A stretch of DNA of 64,000 nt from Adiantum capillus-veneris. Taxonomy: Eukaryota > Streptophyta > Polypodiopsida > Polypodiales > Pteridaceae. Shown piece after piece: positions 1-10,126 of the stretch. The first letter of the stretch is position 1. Each line of letters starts with the position of its first letter. The DNA is taken from assembly GCA_014529385.2 (NCBI GenBank), contig CM043953.1, positions 62,371,872 through 62,435,871 of the forward strand. Direction: 5' to 3'. The translations under genes were made by a program, and so were the position numbers. The notes under the pieces are model-generated. The model did no database searches. It saw only the letters and a list, made by a program, of their open reading frames with translations, and was not told the DNA's origin.

Positions 1-480
1 CCTCCTTCACAGCTTTGGCCTCGACCCACCTGGTGAGGTAGTCGATGGCAACCACGACATACTTCTTACCACTTGTAGACTTAGGGAGTGGACCTATGGC
101 ATCCAAACACCATTTTTCGAAAGCATTATGAGTAATAATCGCTCCCTGTGACTCAGCTGTCAAACGCCTCTCTCCTATAGTCTGACATTCATGGCAGGTC
201 TTGCACCAATAGTGCACATCCTTCACTACTGAAGGCCACCAAAACCCCGCTCTCAACACTCGAAACAATACTTGACCTTTCCCCTGGTGTCCGCTCTCCT
301 CATGGCATTGCTCTAGTACCAAGTTAATCTCTTCTTTATAGAGCACTCTCCTTAGCACCCCGTCTCTGGCGTAAGTCATTAGGTCTTCACCTACAAGTGT
401 AAATTTGCGTGCTTTCTGAACTATCCTCCTCCTTTGCAGTTTAGACAAACCTTGGGGACACTGCCCTGTATCGAAGAAAT
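1..480 (-). pseudogene. Integrase, N-terminal part (truncated by window)
   Basis: Translation of the minus strand gives an HHCC zinc-binding domain, with an H-x3-H containing HEESGHQG and the Cys pair in CKTCHECQ near 190-215. It is followed by the start of the catalytic core, WCLDAIGPLPKS and then VVVAIDYLTRWVEAKAV near the window edge. The D in WCLDAIGP is the first catalytic acidic residue of the DDE triad. The remaining DDE residues, the PPT and the 3' LTR lie outside the window. The frame follows the second RNase H. I place the domain start at about 480 because the preceding linker is not conserved. Confidence 0.75.
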
Positions 481-539
481 CTTCCACCTCCTTCAATGAC
501 TCCCTACCTGTGTATGTGGCCGGGGTCACATATATACCT

Positions 540-1086
540 GCGACATGTACCTGCACCTTACTGCTTGCTAGCTGGTCTGCCTCTTGGTTGTGCTCTCTCT
601 TCACATGCTTGAACTGTATTTCTCTAAAGAACTTCAACAACTTCTTGATGGCAAAGAACCAATGTTTTAAGGAATCTCACTTTACTTGCCATTGATGATC
701 AGTAACGCATCACCTTTGACCACCAACCTGGAAATGCCGAACTCGATGCATTGTTTCAAACCTAGATGGAGGGCGAGATATTCTGCTTCATTGTTGGTAT
801 GAACATCCTCCAAATCATAGGCTTTTGAGAAGATTACCTTGCTGTGTGGATAGTGTATCACCAAACCTCCCCCAGCTTTCTTTATCACCCTCCTATATGC
901 ACCATCAAACCACATGGTAAAAGCTCCAATCAGGTCGGGCTCCTCTTTGGCTTCATCTCGCACCACTCTTTGATAAATTGGCAAGTTTACCGCTTTGCTG
1001 ACCAAAATGTCCGCCAAATGGGACCGGCTGGTGTGGTCAATTTTGAACTCAAACTTGAATTCCTCCAACTCTATCACCCACTTCAT
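540..1086 (-). pseudogene. Second (archaeal-type) RNase H domain of Tat-like pol
   Basis: The reading frame 1086 to 682 encodes a linker ending in SHLADILVSKAVNLP, then WFDGAYRRVIKKAGGG (the first catalytic Asp of the fold), then NNEAEYLALHLGLK. This is the classic plant additional RNase H signature. After a stop at 682 the same protein continues as HVKREHNQEADQLA down to about 550. It sits directly after the PR-RT-RNH frame, from which it is separated by a stop and a frame change. In intact Tat-type elements it is part of one polyprotein. Its presence is the main reason for assigning this element to the Tat lineage. Confidence 0.75.
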
Positions 1087-1095
1087 GATCCGCTT

Positions 1096-3135
1096 TCATG
1101 GCTTTAAGTGTAACACAACTTCAGGCAACAGATTGTTAGCCGTCAACACATAAAACTTACGCACAATAAGGTGCACTTTGAATTTTCTACAAGCTAAAAC
1201 CAATGCCATGTCCCACTGCTCCGCTTCAGTGTAAGTCACCTCTCCAGGACTTATCACCCTGCTTTCAAAGTAGATAGGCTTGTAGCTCCTTCCTACCTTC
1301 TGCAGTAACACCGCCCCAATAGCCACGGTACCTACCGTCATTGACACATAGAAATCATCCTCTTGGCTTGGAGGGCACATAGCTGGCACCTGACACAAAA
1401 TTTCTTTCACCCTATCAAAAGCTTCTTGAGCATCTTCATCCCATTCAAAGCCATGCACCTGTTGAGCCCTCTTTTGGAGAGGATATACATACTGTGACAG
1501 CATCCAGAAAAAACGTGACAAGTACTTTAGCTTATGTACAAAGGACGCAAAGCCTTGCGCACTAGAGGGAGGCTCCATTAAGACTAGCGCCTTGACCTTT
1601 TCCGGATCTGCCTCAATTCCATTCTGTGACACCACATGACCTAGCAATTGCGCTCGAGGTTGTGCTAGCTTGCACTTCTTAGGGTTTAATTGACCCCCTT
1701 CTTCATCCAGCCTTTGAAAACATAGCCGGAGCTTTGACAAATGATCCGCCCTTGAGCTATAGCATCCAATGTCATCCATGAAAACCCTAATGAATCTACC
1801 CAAGTAGGGACCAAACACCCTATTCATCCAGTCTTGGAAGGTGGCGTAGGCATTCACTAAACCAAACGGCATCCTGCGAAGATAGGCAAAGCACCCCCAT
1901 GGAGAGATAAATGTCGTCTTCAACTGATCTTCAAGAGAAATCCCTATTTGAAAGTACCCTGAAAATCCATCCATAATAGAGTACCTCTCATAACCGGCCA
2001 CCTGATTTAAGATTTCATCTTGGAACGGCAGCGGGTAGTGGTTTCTCTTGGTTGCCGCATTCAATGGCTTGTAATCAATACACACCCGCCATTTTCCATT
2101 CTTCTTAGGGGTGATAACCACTGGAGAAACCCACTCCGACTCCTTCACAGGGTATATGATACCTGCATCTAACAACTGGTTAATCTCCTGCCAAAGAGCC
2201 TCCTTTTGAATCTCCCCTAACCTCCTTAACTTTTGTGCCTTTGGTTTGCACCCTTCTTTAAGAACTATCTTGTGCTCTGCACCCTTAGCTCCTCGTAGAT
2301 CCTTGTACTTCGTCGCAAATAAATTCAGAAAAGAGGCACACAACTCAACATAGCCTTCTCTCTCTTTCTTGGTCAAGTCTTCGCTTAGTATAGTAGTTAC
2401 CTCCTCCACACCTATGCCACCAACCTGTGGTTGCACCTCTCCTTTTACATGGGAGCCTTCAATAGTGACCCCAAACAAGTTGGCATCTATCTTTAGCATA
2501 TCATTCTCACTTTCCTCTTCCTGAGTATCTGTGTAGCCCTCAGCATAGCCTGTCTCGGTCTCATACTCATAGCTTGTCGTATCATCTTTGTCTTTTTCTG
2601 CCACAGGGTGTAAACGGTTCTCTTTGGTCTTTAAATCAAGCACCACGTGTCTCCTTCTCTCCTTGTCAGGCAAGGTGAACACCCTGCTCCCCCAATCCTG
2701 CTTAGCTCCTATTGCAAGTAGCCATGGCCTACCCAAGATGATTGGATAAGCATTATCACCCGCTTTCATTACAAAGAAATCTATTAGGCACTCAATGCCC
2801 ATCACTTTCACTCTTACGTCTTGAGCCACGCCCAAACACCTGGCTTTGGTATGGTTAGCCATCCTCATGCGTACATTTGATTTAGCTACTGCTTTGACCC
2901 CTATTTCCTTCATAGCAGCCTCCGTCATGACGCAAACTTGTGCTCCACCATCTATATAGGCCTGAACCTGCATCCTCTTTTCAATGACCGCATCCACTAG
3001 AGGAAGGACATCTGTCGGGCTACCCACTCTCAATGCCATGTTTTGTATCGCATGCACATTTCCCTTAGCCTTTGGTAGCCTCGTGCTGACACTTGTAGAC
3101 CAATGTCTTCGTAGCTTGGGATTTAAAGCCAACAC
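1096..3135 (-). CDS. Protease, reverse transcriptase and RNase H part of gypsy pol
   Basis: A long open frame of 679 codons. Near its N-terminus is an aspartic protease with IDGGAQVCVM where a D-S/T-G is usual, then IILGRPWL. The RT follows: VSPVVITPKKNGKWRVCIDY, then MPFGLVNAYATFQ and the catalytic box VFMDDIGCYS (F-x-D-D). The RNase H that follows reads VSMTVGTVAIGAVLLQ. The usual first Asp of this motif is missing, as is often seen in Tat elements that carry a second RNase H. The listed start is only the first start codon in the open frame. In the element this is an internal part of a gag-pol polyprotein. It is the best preserved part of this copy. Confidence 0.8.
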   Translation of the reverse strand: MLALNPKLRRHWSTSVSTRLPKAKGNVHAIQNMALRVGSPTDVLPLVDAVIEKRMQVQAYIDGGAQVCVMTEAAMKEIGVKAVAKSNVRMRMANHTKARCLGVAQDVRVKVMGIECLIDFFVMKAGDNAYPIILGRPWLLAIGAKQDWGSRVFTLPDKERRRHVVLDLKTKENRLHPVAEKDKDDTTSYEYETETGYAEGYTDTQEEESENDMLKIDANLFGVTIEGSHVKGEVQPQVGGIGVEEVTTILSEDLTKKEREGYVELCASFLNLFATKYKDLRGAKGAEHKIVLKEGCKPKAQKLRRLGEIQKEALWQEINQLLDAGIIYPVKESEWVSPVVITPKKNGKWRVCIDYKPLNAATKRNHYPLPFQDEILNQVAGYERYSIMDGFSGYFQIGISLEDQLKTTFISPWGCFAYLRRMPFGLVNAYATFQDWMNRVFGPYLGRFIRVFMDDIGCYSSRADHLSKLRLCFQRLDEEGGQLNPKKCKLAQPRAQLLGHVVSQNGIEADPEKVKALVLMEPPSSAQGFASFVHKLKYLSRFFWMLSQYVYPLQKRAQQVHGFEWDEDAQEAFDRVKEILCQVPAMCPPSQEDDFYVSMTVGTVAIGAVLLQKVGRSYKPIYFESRVISPGEVTYTEAEQWDMALVLACRKFKVHLIVRKFYVLTANNLLPEVVLHLKP

Positions 3136-4377
3136 AACTGACCAAAGGTTATGTTAGCCTTCTGATTTTGAACATCGCTTACTAAGTCATATTCTGGTAG
3201 CCGCGCCCTAGCTGAAAGTTTGCTTGCTTGATTTTGCGACGCCTCCTCTTCTTGCTAGTTTCCGGCTACTCCTTGCCCTCATACACTTTCTCCTTACCTT
3301 TACGGGCCCTCGTCTCCCGCTTGGTTTATGTCTCTCTTTCCCTCCTTGCTCTTTTGTTGGCCAAAACTTCAACATCCTGCTTATCCACTCCAATGATATT
3401 CACCCTAGGGACTTCACCACCATCCTGAGGAGCTTGCTGCACCTGATTCTCGACTACCTACTCTCTCGGGCCATTGAGTTGTGCTTGGCCTCTACCTCTG
3501 CCAAACAGTGGATAAATACCGCCTCTTTCTCTCAGCGGATGAGGGAAATCTGGCACATAGCGTCCTTCTTCACCGCAATTGTAACACCGGCCAGGCAGTG
3601 GCCTTGCCCTGCCCCTTGCCCCTCTGGGTTGACCTCTATCCATCACGCTTAGCCGCAATTCCTGCATTTGCTCAGACAAATCCTGCACGGTTCGCACCTA
3701 ATTTTGTGGCACAACGGCTACACCTAGATTTGCAGGGTTCTCATCATGAACAACATCCCTCTGACCCTGAGGTTGGACCACCGCTTCATAGCCCGACACG
3801 GCTTGTTCAATCTTCTTTTTTATTTTTTTGCTTTTTGCCTTTGCGATGGCCACTGCACCATTATAGTTTTCTGGGCTCTCAAAATCCACTTTCTCCCTCA
3901 CTTTAGGATGCAGGCATGCCATGAATTTATCGAGCTTGAAATAGTCGCCATTGGCCAATTGCATGGCACCCGCTAACTCTGCCCAGCACACTTCAAAACG
4001 ATCCAAAAACAAACTGAACTCTTCACTTACATCCTGTTTGAGTGCCTTCAGTTTGGCATCCATCTCGATCGGGGACGTCTCTTTGCGGAAGTCATGTAGG
4101 AAACGCGCACGCAGGGCCGGCCAAGCATGCCTCGGCTCACCTTCCAAAGCTTCGTACCATACCTTTGCGTTCCCGCGCATCACCAAAGGAAATGTCTGCA
4201 TCTGCTGTCCTCGTTCGGCATGCGCAACGACAACATATACAACTCAAAGTCTGCAACCCACTCATCAGGATTTTCTTCACCTGTAAAAATTGGCCCATAG
4301 CTTCGAGACGCCATGTCGACCAACACCAAAAACTGCTTCTCTTCACTTAACTGGGAGCGATCAATGTGCTCCTCCAT
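3136..4377 (-). pseudogene. gag of the Tat-like gypsy element, frameshifted
   Basis: Gag starts at the ATG at 4377 (protein begins MEEHIDRSQLSEE) and runs in one frame to about 4200. It then continues in another frame through 3698, with the retrotransposon gag core (LVMRGNAKVWYEALEGEPRH, then LKQDVSEEFSLFLDRFEV). A zinc knuckle lies at about 3560-3610: CYNCGEEGRYVPDF, in which the His and last Cys of CX2CX4HX4C have been replaced. A basic RGARGRARP stretch precedes it. Stops separate the knuckle from the protease frame. Gag would form the virus-like particle and bind RNA. The frameshift and altered knuckle make this copy non-functional. Confidence 0.75.
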
Positions 4378-6240
4378 GGGGAAACCAGAAGATGGAGAGG
4401 GGAGGGGGAATGGGGAACACACCCGACACACACGCAGTGGCCCCTATATAGCTCAGGGTATTCACATCACCCCTGTCCTCTCAGATACACCTTCAAAAGA
4501 AACAAGTTTCACTAGTAAGGTCTCACCTGCACTCTACCCGATGCACCTACTGCCAACAAGATCACCCACCCACACGCACACACCACTGCTACTGATCTCG
4601 ACCCTCTCAACCCACACTACTCATCTTACTCACTCTGTTTGTGCACACACACATGTTGTTGGTTCAGGGGGCACACACTTCCACACTGTCGACACGCACG
4701 AGAGCCAGAGCAAGAGAAAGGGGGAAGGGAAAATCAACACTTGATAGGGGAAAAAGTGGGTTTGATCTCACTTCAAGGAAAATTGATTACAACCTTCAGT
4801 ACACCATGGCCATAGACATTCCCAAAAAAAACCCTTTTACTACACATGCACAACCCTCTTTGGAGGAGGCTCCCAAAATATATCTTCGTTGCTCGCCGAA
4901 TACTACTTTTGCGACAAGTTCTTCAACCGCTCTCGCCTTTCCACATTCGCCCACGTGAAGAGGCACCTTAGCGATTCTTCTTCTTTTCTCTCCTTATCAG
5001 GCAGCTATGCGACGCTCCACAACTGCTTCGATGACTTCCCACATGTCGCTTGGACCATCATTGGCACGGGTCGCTTCCTCTTGGTAGCCTTCGTTGGCCC
5101 TTTCCTCTGCTCAGTGTTCGCTCTTTCGGGCCGCTTCACGGCGATGATTCTCCCTTGGGTGTCGGCTTCGATCACTCTGACCTTGCAACCCTGCTCCTTC
5201 CTCCCCAAACTCCAAGCCAAACCTAAGAAAATCCAAAACGTTCCAAAAACCCTGCCCTCCCCTTTTCTCCTTCCTTTTCCTCTTTTTTTTTTTCCCAAGC
5301 CAAGAAGAAAAAAATATTTCTACTTTTGGTAGTGGCGCCAGGCCTTTCTTTTGTTTTGTTTTTTTTTTCCTGTAACAGGCTCACTTCTCCTCTTCTTTTT
5401 CTGTTAGCTTTGAAGGTCCCCTTTTTCTTTTTTCCCTTTAACTTCAGCCAGCCACCCATTTTCTTTTGCACTTACCATGAAAGACTTTCCATAGCATCCG
5501 TTTCGCATGTGGTCGGTGCTCCATGTGTTCGAGCTTTCTGAACCCCTCTCTCGCCAAGCCGCCCCGGCCAACCCCAAACCTTGAAAACTTTTCCGCTTTA
5601 GGTCAGTTCACCCCCTCGAACACCAAGCCACAAGTGGTAAAAAAATTGAGTTGTACCCCTGTCGCGACTGATTGTCAACTTGAAGTGCACATATCCTGTT
5701 GACCATGAATTCGATCAGCGAGCCGTAAACTCCGGTTGGCTTTCCATATTGCATGCCACTTTCTAGAATCTTGGCGAGCCTAAAAACATGCCTGTCGACG
5801 CGCTTACAAACATGGCCCGGTGAGCACGTACCCGACCCCCGTAAATACTCCACAGGCGATAACTTGCCTGTCCGAGCTCTGAATGGCGAACCGGAAAGAC
5901 CGGCATGATCGACAGCTTGAGCTTTACACGTGTATCCATTGATCCCATTTTTCGCCACCTGTCTGTACGTGCCTTGCCCGTCGGGACCTGCGAAGGCTTC
6001 TAACTTCGGACTGGCATATCTTTCACACCGAAGCCCCGTTTGACGAGCCGTCTGGACGAGCTTCTAGAGCATCTTGAACACCACATTTCGGGACATGTTG
6101 TTTGCATTTTGAACACTTTGATTTGCCGTCATCATTATCCCACTTTGGAGCCCCCCCTGGCCTTAAAAACCCCTTTAAGCACGCATTTCCATTGCCACTG
6201 TCCTGCTGAGGTCTCCCACACTGGCTTTAGCCCTCTACCA
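4378..6240 (-). other. Leader and probable LTR of the Tat-like element; candidate PBS
   Basis: No coding homology is visible. On the minus strand TGGCGCCACTACC begins at 5340. TGGCGCC is how the primer-binding site of many plant gypsy elements starts, so 5323-5340 is a candidate PBS. I see no convincing LTR-terminal CA directly next to it, so the call is weak. The stretch from about 5345 to 6240 would then be the LTR. It contains a 116-codon open frame (5608-5958, minus) that I cannot match to anything. Poly-T and poly-C/T tracts lie at 5280-5420. Confidence 0.35.
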
Positions 6241-6245
6241 TGCAC

Positions 6246-6456
6246 CTGTTAGTACCCTTTGCACTGCACAACACACTTTATAGCGCGGACCAACTTTGGT
6301 TGCACCAACGTACATCAATGCCCTGCACAATATTCCAAACGCCCTTTTTGACACAAGAACATGTTGCATCATGTAAGCCTACATAGGGTAATTGTCCCAA
6401 TCCAACCTATCCTCAGCAACAAACATCTTGAACACATCTATGTTGTTATCAGCCAT
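6246..6456 (-). pseudogene. copia gag, N-terminal fragment
   Basis: An ATG at 6456 starts a frame reading MADNNIDVFKMFVAED then LDWDNYPM, a stop, and AYMMQHVLVSK. This matches the N-terminus of plant copia gag proteins, where a Trp is normal at the stop (TGG to TAG at 6379-6381, minus strand). Homology fades after about 60 codons and the remainder of gag-pol is missing. The position is as expected, downstream of the PBS in the same orientation. Confidence 0.7.
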
Positions 6457-6810
6457 GGTAAATGCTGCACCTGATGTAAAAACTGCCCGAAAAGAGGAGA
6501 AACAAAGCAAGAACAACACATGCTATATAGCACAAACCGTTGAACACTGTAAGGCACCTGTTATGCAAAAACGGCACTGACGGAAATTCTACACAAAATG
6601 AAGAAATTGCATGTGTAGACCTGCCTGTAGTGAAAGCAGAGGCCGAAATGAGCTCGAATCATAAATCTGAGCAGAATCCGAAATGAGTCCGAATCAAAAA
6701 TCCAATTTTTTTGTCGACCTACGAACGCTCGCCAAAGCTCACAGAAATCGGAGAAAGTGAGCAGGCGTGTGCTGGAGCTGCTGGCGACTAAGCCCGGGAG
6801 GACGCAACCT

Positions 6811-6823
6811 GCTCCGATACCAA
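6811..6823 (-). other. Primer-binding site of the copia element
   Basis: Immediately inside the LTR end (CCAACA) the minus strand reads A, then TTGGTATCGGAGC. The usual plant copia site, complementary to the 3' end of initiator tRNA-Met, is TGGTATCAGAGC. This copy has one A-to-G change. Confidence 0.8.
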
Positions 6824-6824
6824 T

Positions 6825-7036
6825 TGTTGGAATTAGGGTTGCAGAGAAACGCACACAGCTTGGAGAAGACGAAGGAATCTCAAGGCACACAATAGAGAGT
6901 GTGTTACTTAGTGTGCAATGGAAAGATAGATAACCCTAGAGTGATGGGCGTATATACAATGCAGGGGGGAAAAGACTCCTAAAGAGGGAAAAAATGCCCC
7001 GACGGTCCTAGTGTGTTCATACACATCACAAACACA
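6825..7036 (-). repeat. copia 5' LTR (212 bp)
   Basis: On the plus strand the LTR begins TGTTGGAATTAGGG next to the PBS. It ends at about 7036 with AACACA, so on the element's strand it runs TGTGTT...CCAACA with the TG/CA termini normal for LTRs. The outer boundary is inferred from the terminal dinucleotides only, because the second LTR is not present. Confidence 0.65.
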
Positions 7037-7825
7037 TGTATATGGTAACACTTCTTGAGTTGAGATCTCTTCCACTTGAGGTTAGGGACATGGAAAGGGT
7101 TTTGGAGTACATGATAAAGATGCATCAAAACCCCTCACATCCACTTCCTACAATTACATGGGAAGCAATTAAAAAAAATCAAAAGACTCATAAAAGCAAG
7201 ATCTTGAGCAAGGGATGGATGCAAGACATAAAGAAGTGGTTTGGGAGATAAGATGCATTACACTTGCTACATGATGCTTCAATTGACTCCCAAGTGAATG
7301 AAGCCTTTCTACAACGCATTACGCCTTGGGAGAAATCCAATGGGTCATGCTTCATACATTACACCACCCATATTGCCCCCAACTACAAAACCATGTTCTT
7401 CGCTGAAAGAGGAAACCGTACTCACACTTACATGCTTGAGCATATCCCCTTGTTGACGATATGCACTAGCGCAGCCATTCGTCTTAGCTCCCATTTCCTT
7501 CGATGCAAGACATGGCGTTGGGGCAATGGAGAAGAGTCAAATTGACTGTGCACATTATGCTCACTGCAAGTTCGAGTGTCTGAGTACCACACACTACTAG
7601 AGTGCTTAGCTTTTGGTCACATCTGAACTTGGTTCTCTCACACTTTTAGCATGAATTAAACTGACAAACTTTCCCCTCCCATCCATAGTGTGGGCTCTCC
7701 ATTGCGACTCTCATCACCACAATTTTGGAGCATCGAGAGTCACTCATCAGCCATACACATACTACATCACATGTAGCTTTGGTCCCATAGGTCATATTTG
7801 ACCTCTGAGGACGATAATAAAATCT
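7037..7825 (+). pseudogene. Non-LTR retrotransposon RT, C-terminal remnant
   Basis: Broken plus-strand frames read LPTITWEAIKKNQ, then ITPWEKSNGSCFIHYTTHI, IRLSSHFLRCKTWRWGN, and after a stop LCTLCSLQVRVSEYHTLLEC. The Cys-x2-Cys ... His ... Cys pattern near 7550-7600 is the zinc-ribbon-like C-terminus of LINE-type RT proteins. Two stops and the missing catalytic domain show that this is a dead 3' fragment. It starts right at the copia LTR border. The family is different from that of the LINE copies at 41455 and 60946. Confidence 0.5.
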
Positions 7826-7831
7826 AAAAAA

Positions 7832-7862
<31 letters not shown>

Positions 7863-7923
7863 AAACCCTAAATTGTTTTCTTTACCTCTCTTAGTGAATA
7901 TGGGAAATCTCAAGAGTAGGAGT

Positions 7924-7980
<57 letters not shown>
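7832..7980. repeat. (GT)n and (CT)n microsatellites
   Basis: A GT run occupies about 7832-7858 and a CT run of about 55 bp lies at 7925-7980, separated by a short spacer. Confidence 0.95.
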
Positions 7981-7982
<2 letters not shown>

Positions 7983-9169
7983 ATATCTCTTTCCACTAAC
8001 ATAGAAATGTGCATATCCCCCTTGGTCTAAGACCCACTTCTATCCTTGACATTAACTATGTAACTAGGCAATACCTAGGGGCCTAACTAACTATCGATTG
8101 GCCGCATAACTTATCTCCACCACGTGGAGGGCTAACTACACATAACATGTTTTACTCTTGAGTGCCTTTTAAGGCATGTATCATTTTAGGAAGATACCCT
8201 TTCTGACCTGCATTCACTCCCCCACTCTCATTTGGGTGCGTCCATGACTCTGGACTTCATGTAAACGACGCGCAGATAGGCGTAGCTCTGGCTGACAGGA
8301 CTTGTGGAGGATTTTGCAGATTCCTTTGCTATCTAATAATACTCCCCCATTCTCTTTGGCTGGGGCTCTTATCTCTGGAACTGCCACAGAGCACTAAAGA
8401 TCTTCTTGGCAATGAATCAGAGGGCTTCTATACTACATACCTGCTTCCCATGGAAGATAGTTCCCACTAGAGAGACAAGCTATAGCAAGTACTCATGAGA
8501 TGATGGGCAGTTAATTCCCACCCCCAATACCCATGACTAACCAGAAAGCTAAGTCAAGGCCCAAGGTTCAATGCCCACAAGTGGAAGATAGTTCTCACTA
8601 AAGTTCAATACCCATTAGGTGAAAGAAATTTCCTATACAAAAGAGGGTTCTCCCCAACAAAAGTGAACTAGAGTGACAACCTAATCATGCGGATAGGCAG
8701 GGAATATTTTCATCAAATTGGATTGCCTTTGTTTTTTGGGTAAACCAAACCATTAAAGGGCAATCATAGCACAATCAAACGTTTCGACTTTCTAGGCCAA
8801 TTATCAAAGGCACACAAAAGGTACTATCAAGGCCAAGAAGCTCAATTTAAGGTTAAGATCTCTGGTCATCCATTTAGACCTATAGAATAACAGGGTCATA
8901 GATAACTTTCTTCAAGTAAAAGATCTAGATGAAGTCTAAGTATTAAGAGGTGCGGACCTACTACCTCATCAAGTTGATGAGAGAGTCACAATTTAGATAA
9001 AAAAAATTGCAACCACATTTTAGGTAGTGTCTAAAAGCATTCCAAACAAACTCAATGTAGTAGTTCACATAGCTCTTTGCAAACTCCCTGACCCCTTTGG
9101 TTCAAATGTAAGGCCAAGTACAAAGGCTCGATTGAAACCATGTAAACAAAAATTCTAAAAAAGGAAGAG
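7981..9169. other. Unassigned noncoding stretch
   Basis: No open frame above 60 codons and no recognisable TE domain. It is the left flank of the 22-kb retrotransposon and was contiguous with 31274 onward before that insertion. Confidence 0.6.
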
Positions 9170-9174
9170 TGAAA

Positions 9175-10087
9175 TGTAGGATGGATGTCTAACCTCACTC
9201 CTATCTTATTGTAGACATAGCCAGAACCACGAATATAATTGTCAATCCATGGGGTGAAGCTGACTCGACTAGTGCATAGAGGCTACAAGAGGTTGTCAAT
9301 CTCTTGGAAAACAACAAATAACTCGCATCTAACTCAAGCTATACTCAAATGACAGAAATCACCAAAAGCTAGTCGCTCATCGGCAAACAAATCACAACCA
9401 TTACAGCATCAAACGACATCCAAACGTTACAAAAATTCTAGGACATGTTTATAAGACCTAAGCACACATGCTTATGGTCTCAAAACTCACTTTAGGTCAA
9501 GCGCAAAAATCGTGATTATTAACAGCAGTGAGTTTTTGACCTAGTCATTTTCGACCCAAAATGCATCTAAATGCTTAGCAATGATACCCCCAATACCCCA
9601 CCTATACTTATTTTATGATTTTGAAGCTTAAATTACTACTTATGATGAAATTAGTCCGTGGGTTGACGACGCCAAAATCTACGGATTACCATGAAATGCT
9701 TACGTCAATACATAGAGCTCTTAGCTGTGGTTGCAACGCTGCAACAAGCGGCACTGCAATGTGACAACCGGGAAGGGAGTAGGAAACGCGAGAAGGAGAG
9801 AAGAGAGCACCGTTAGCTCACACTGTGTTTCTATTATCCAAAACTTATAAAATACTTACAAAAATTGGCTTTTATATCTTAGCTAAGGTTTTTATGGTCA
9901 AAACTAATAATCTGGGAGCTCTAACTAAAGACAGGTTGATACAATCTGGAAGCTTGTAGCCTCGGCTCATAAATTACACTATTTATCTGGAAAGTAGGAG
10001 TTAGAAAATTCCCAATTCATCAAAATAATAAGTGTTTTTACAATAAGAGCTTCGAAAAATGTTATCCAAGTTAGCTTGCTGCTAACA
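9175..10087 (-). repeat. 3' LTR of the 22-kb element
   Basis: On the plus strand it runs from TGTAGGATGG to GCTAACA. It aligns by eye with 30391-31268, at roughly 6% substitutions in the first 270 bp. A stretch of about 35 bp near 9560-9600 is missing from the other LTR. It contains a degenerate copy of the element's palindromic motif at 9505-9523. Confidence 0.92.
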
Positions 10088-10104
10088 TGCCCCCCCTCCT
10101 CAAG
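10088..10104 (-). other. Polypurine tract of the 22-kb element
   Basis: Minus strand CTTGAGGAGGGGGGGCA directly before the LTR start TGTTAG. Such a purine run is the primer for plus-strand DNA synthesis. Confidence 0.8.
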
Positions 10105-10126
10105 TGTTTTGTCCCTTGACACAACT

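Larger units (their letters stand above)
1..6240 (-). mobile_element. Ty3/gypsy retrotransposon, Tat-like, 5' part (cut by window edge)
   Basis: On the minus strand the order is gag, protease, reverse transcriptase (RT), RNase H, a second RNase H, then integrase running off the left edge of the window. A second, archaeal-type RNase H between RNase H and integrase is known for the Tat branch of plant Ty3/gypsy elements. The right boundary is only approximate. Coding sequence ends near 4377, and noncoding leader plus LTR must lie between there and about 6240, where copia gag sequence begins. Only one LTR could lie in the window, so its ends cannot be fixed by comparison. The gag is frameshifted, so this copy is probably dead. 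Confidence 0.85.
6241..7036 (-). mobile_element. Ty1/copia retrotransposon, 5' end only
   Basis: The minus strand shows an LTR (6825-7036), an initiator-Met type primer-binding site, a leader of about 350 bp, and the beginning of gag. Homology stops near 6246, where the gypsy LTR sequence starts. The rest of the copia element is absent. The simplest reading is that the gypsy element inserted into it or that the two were joined by a deletion. No target duplication could be checked. Confidence 0.75.

Noticed and set aside
5223-5471. Lys/Glu-rich frames on the minus strand
   Set aside because: Produced by poly-T and CT-rich leader sequence; no homology.
5608-5958. 116-codon minus-strand frame as a gene
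   Set aside because: It lies in the presumed LTR, has no match, and a second frame overlaps it.
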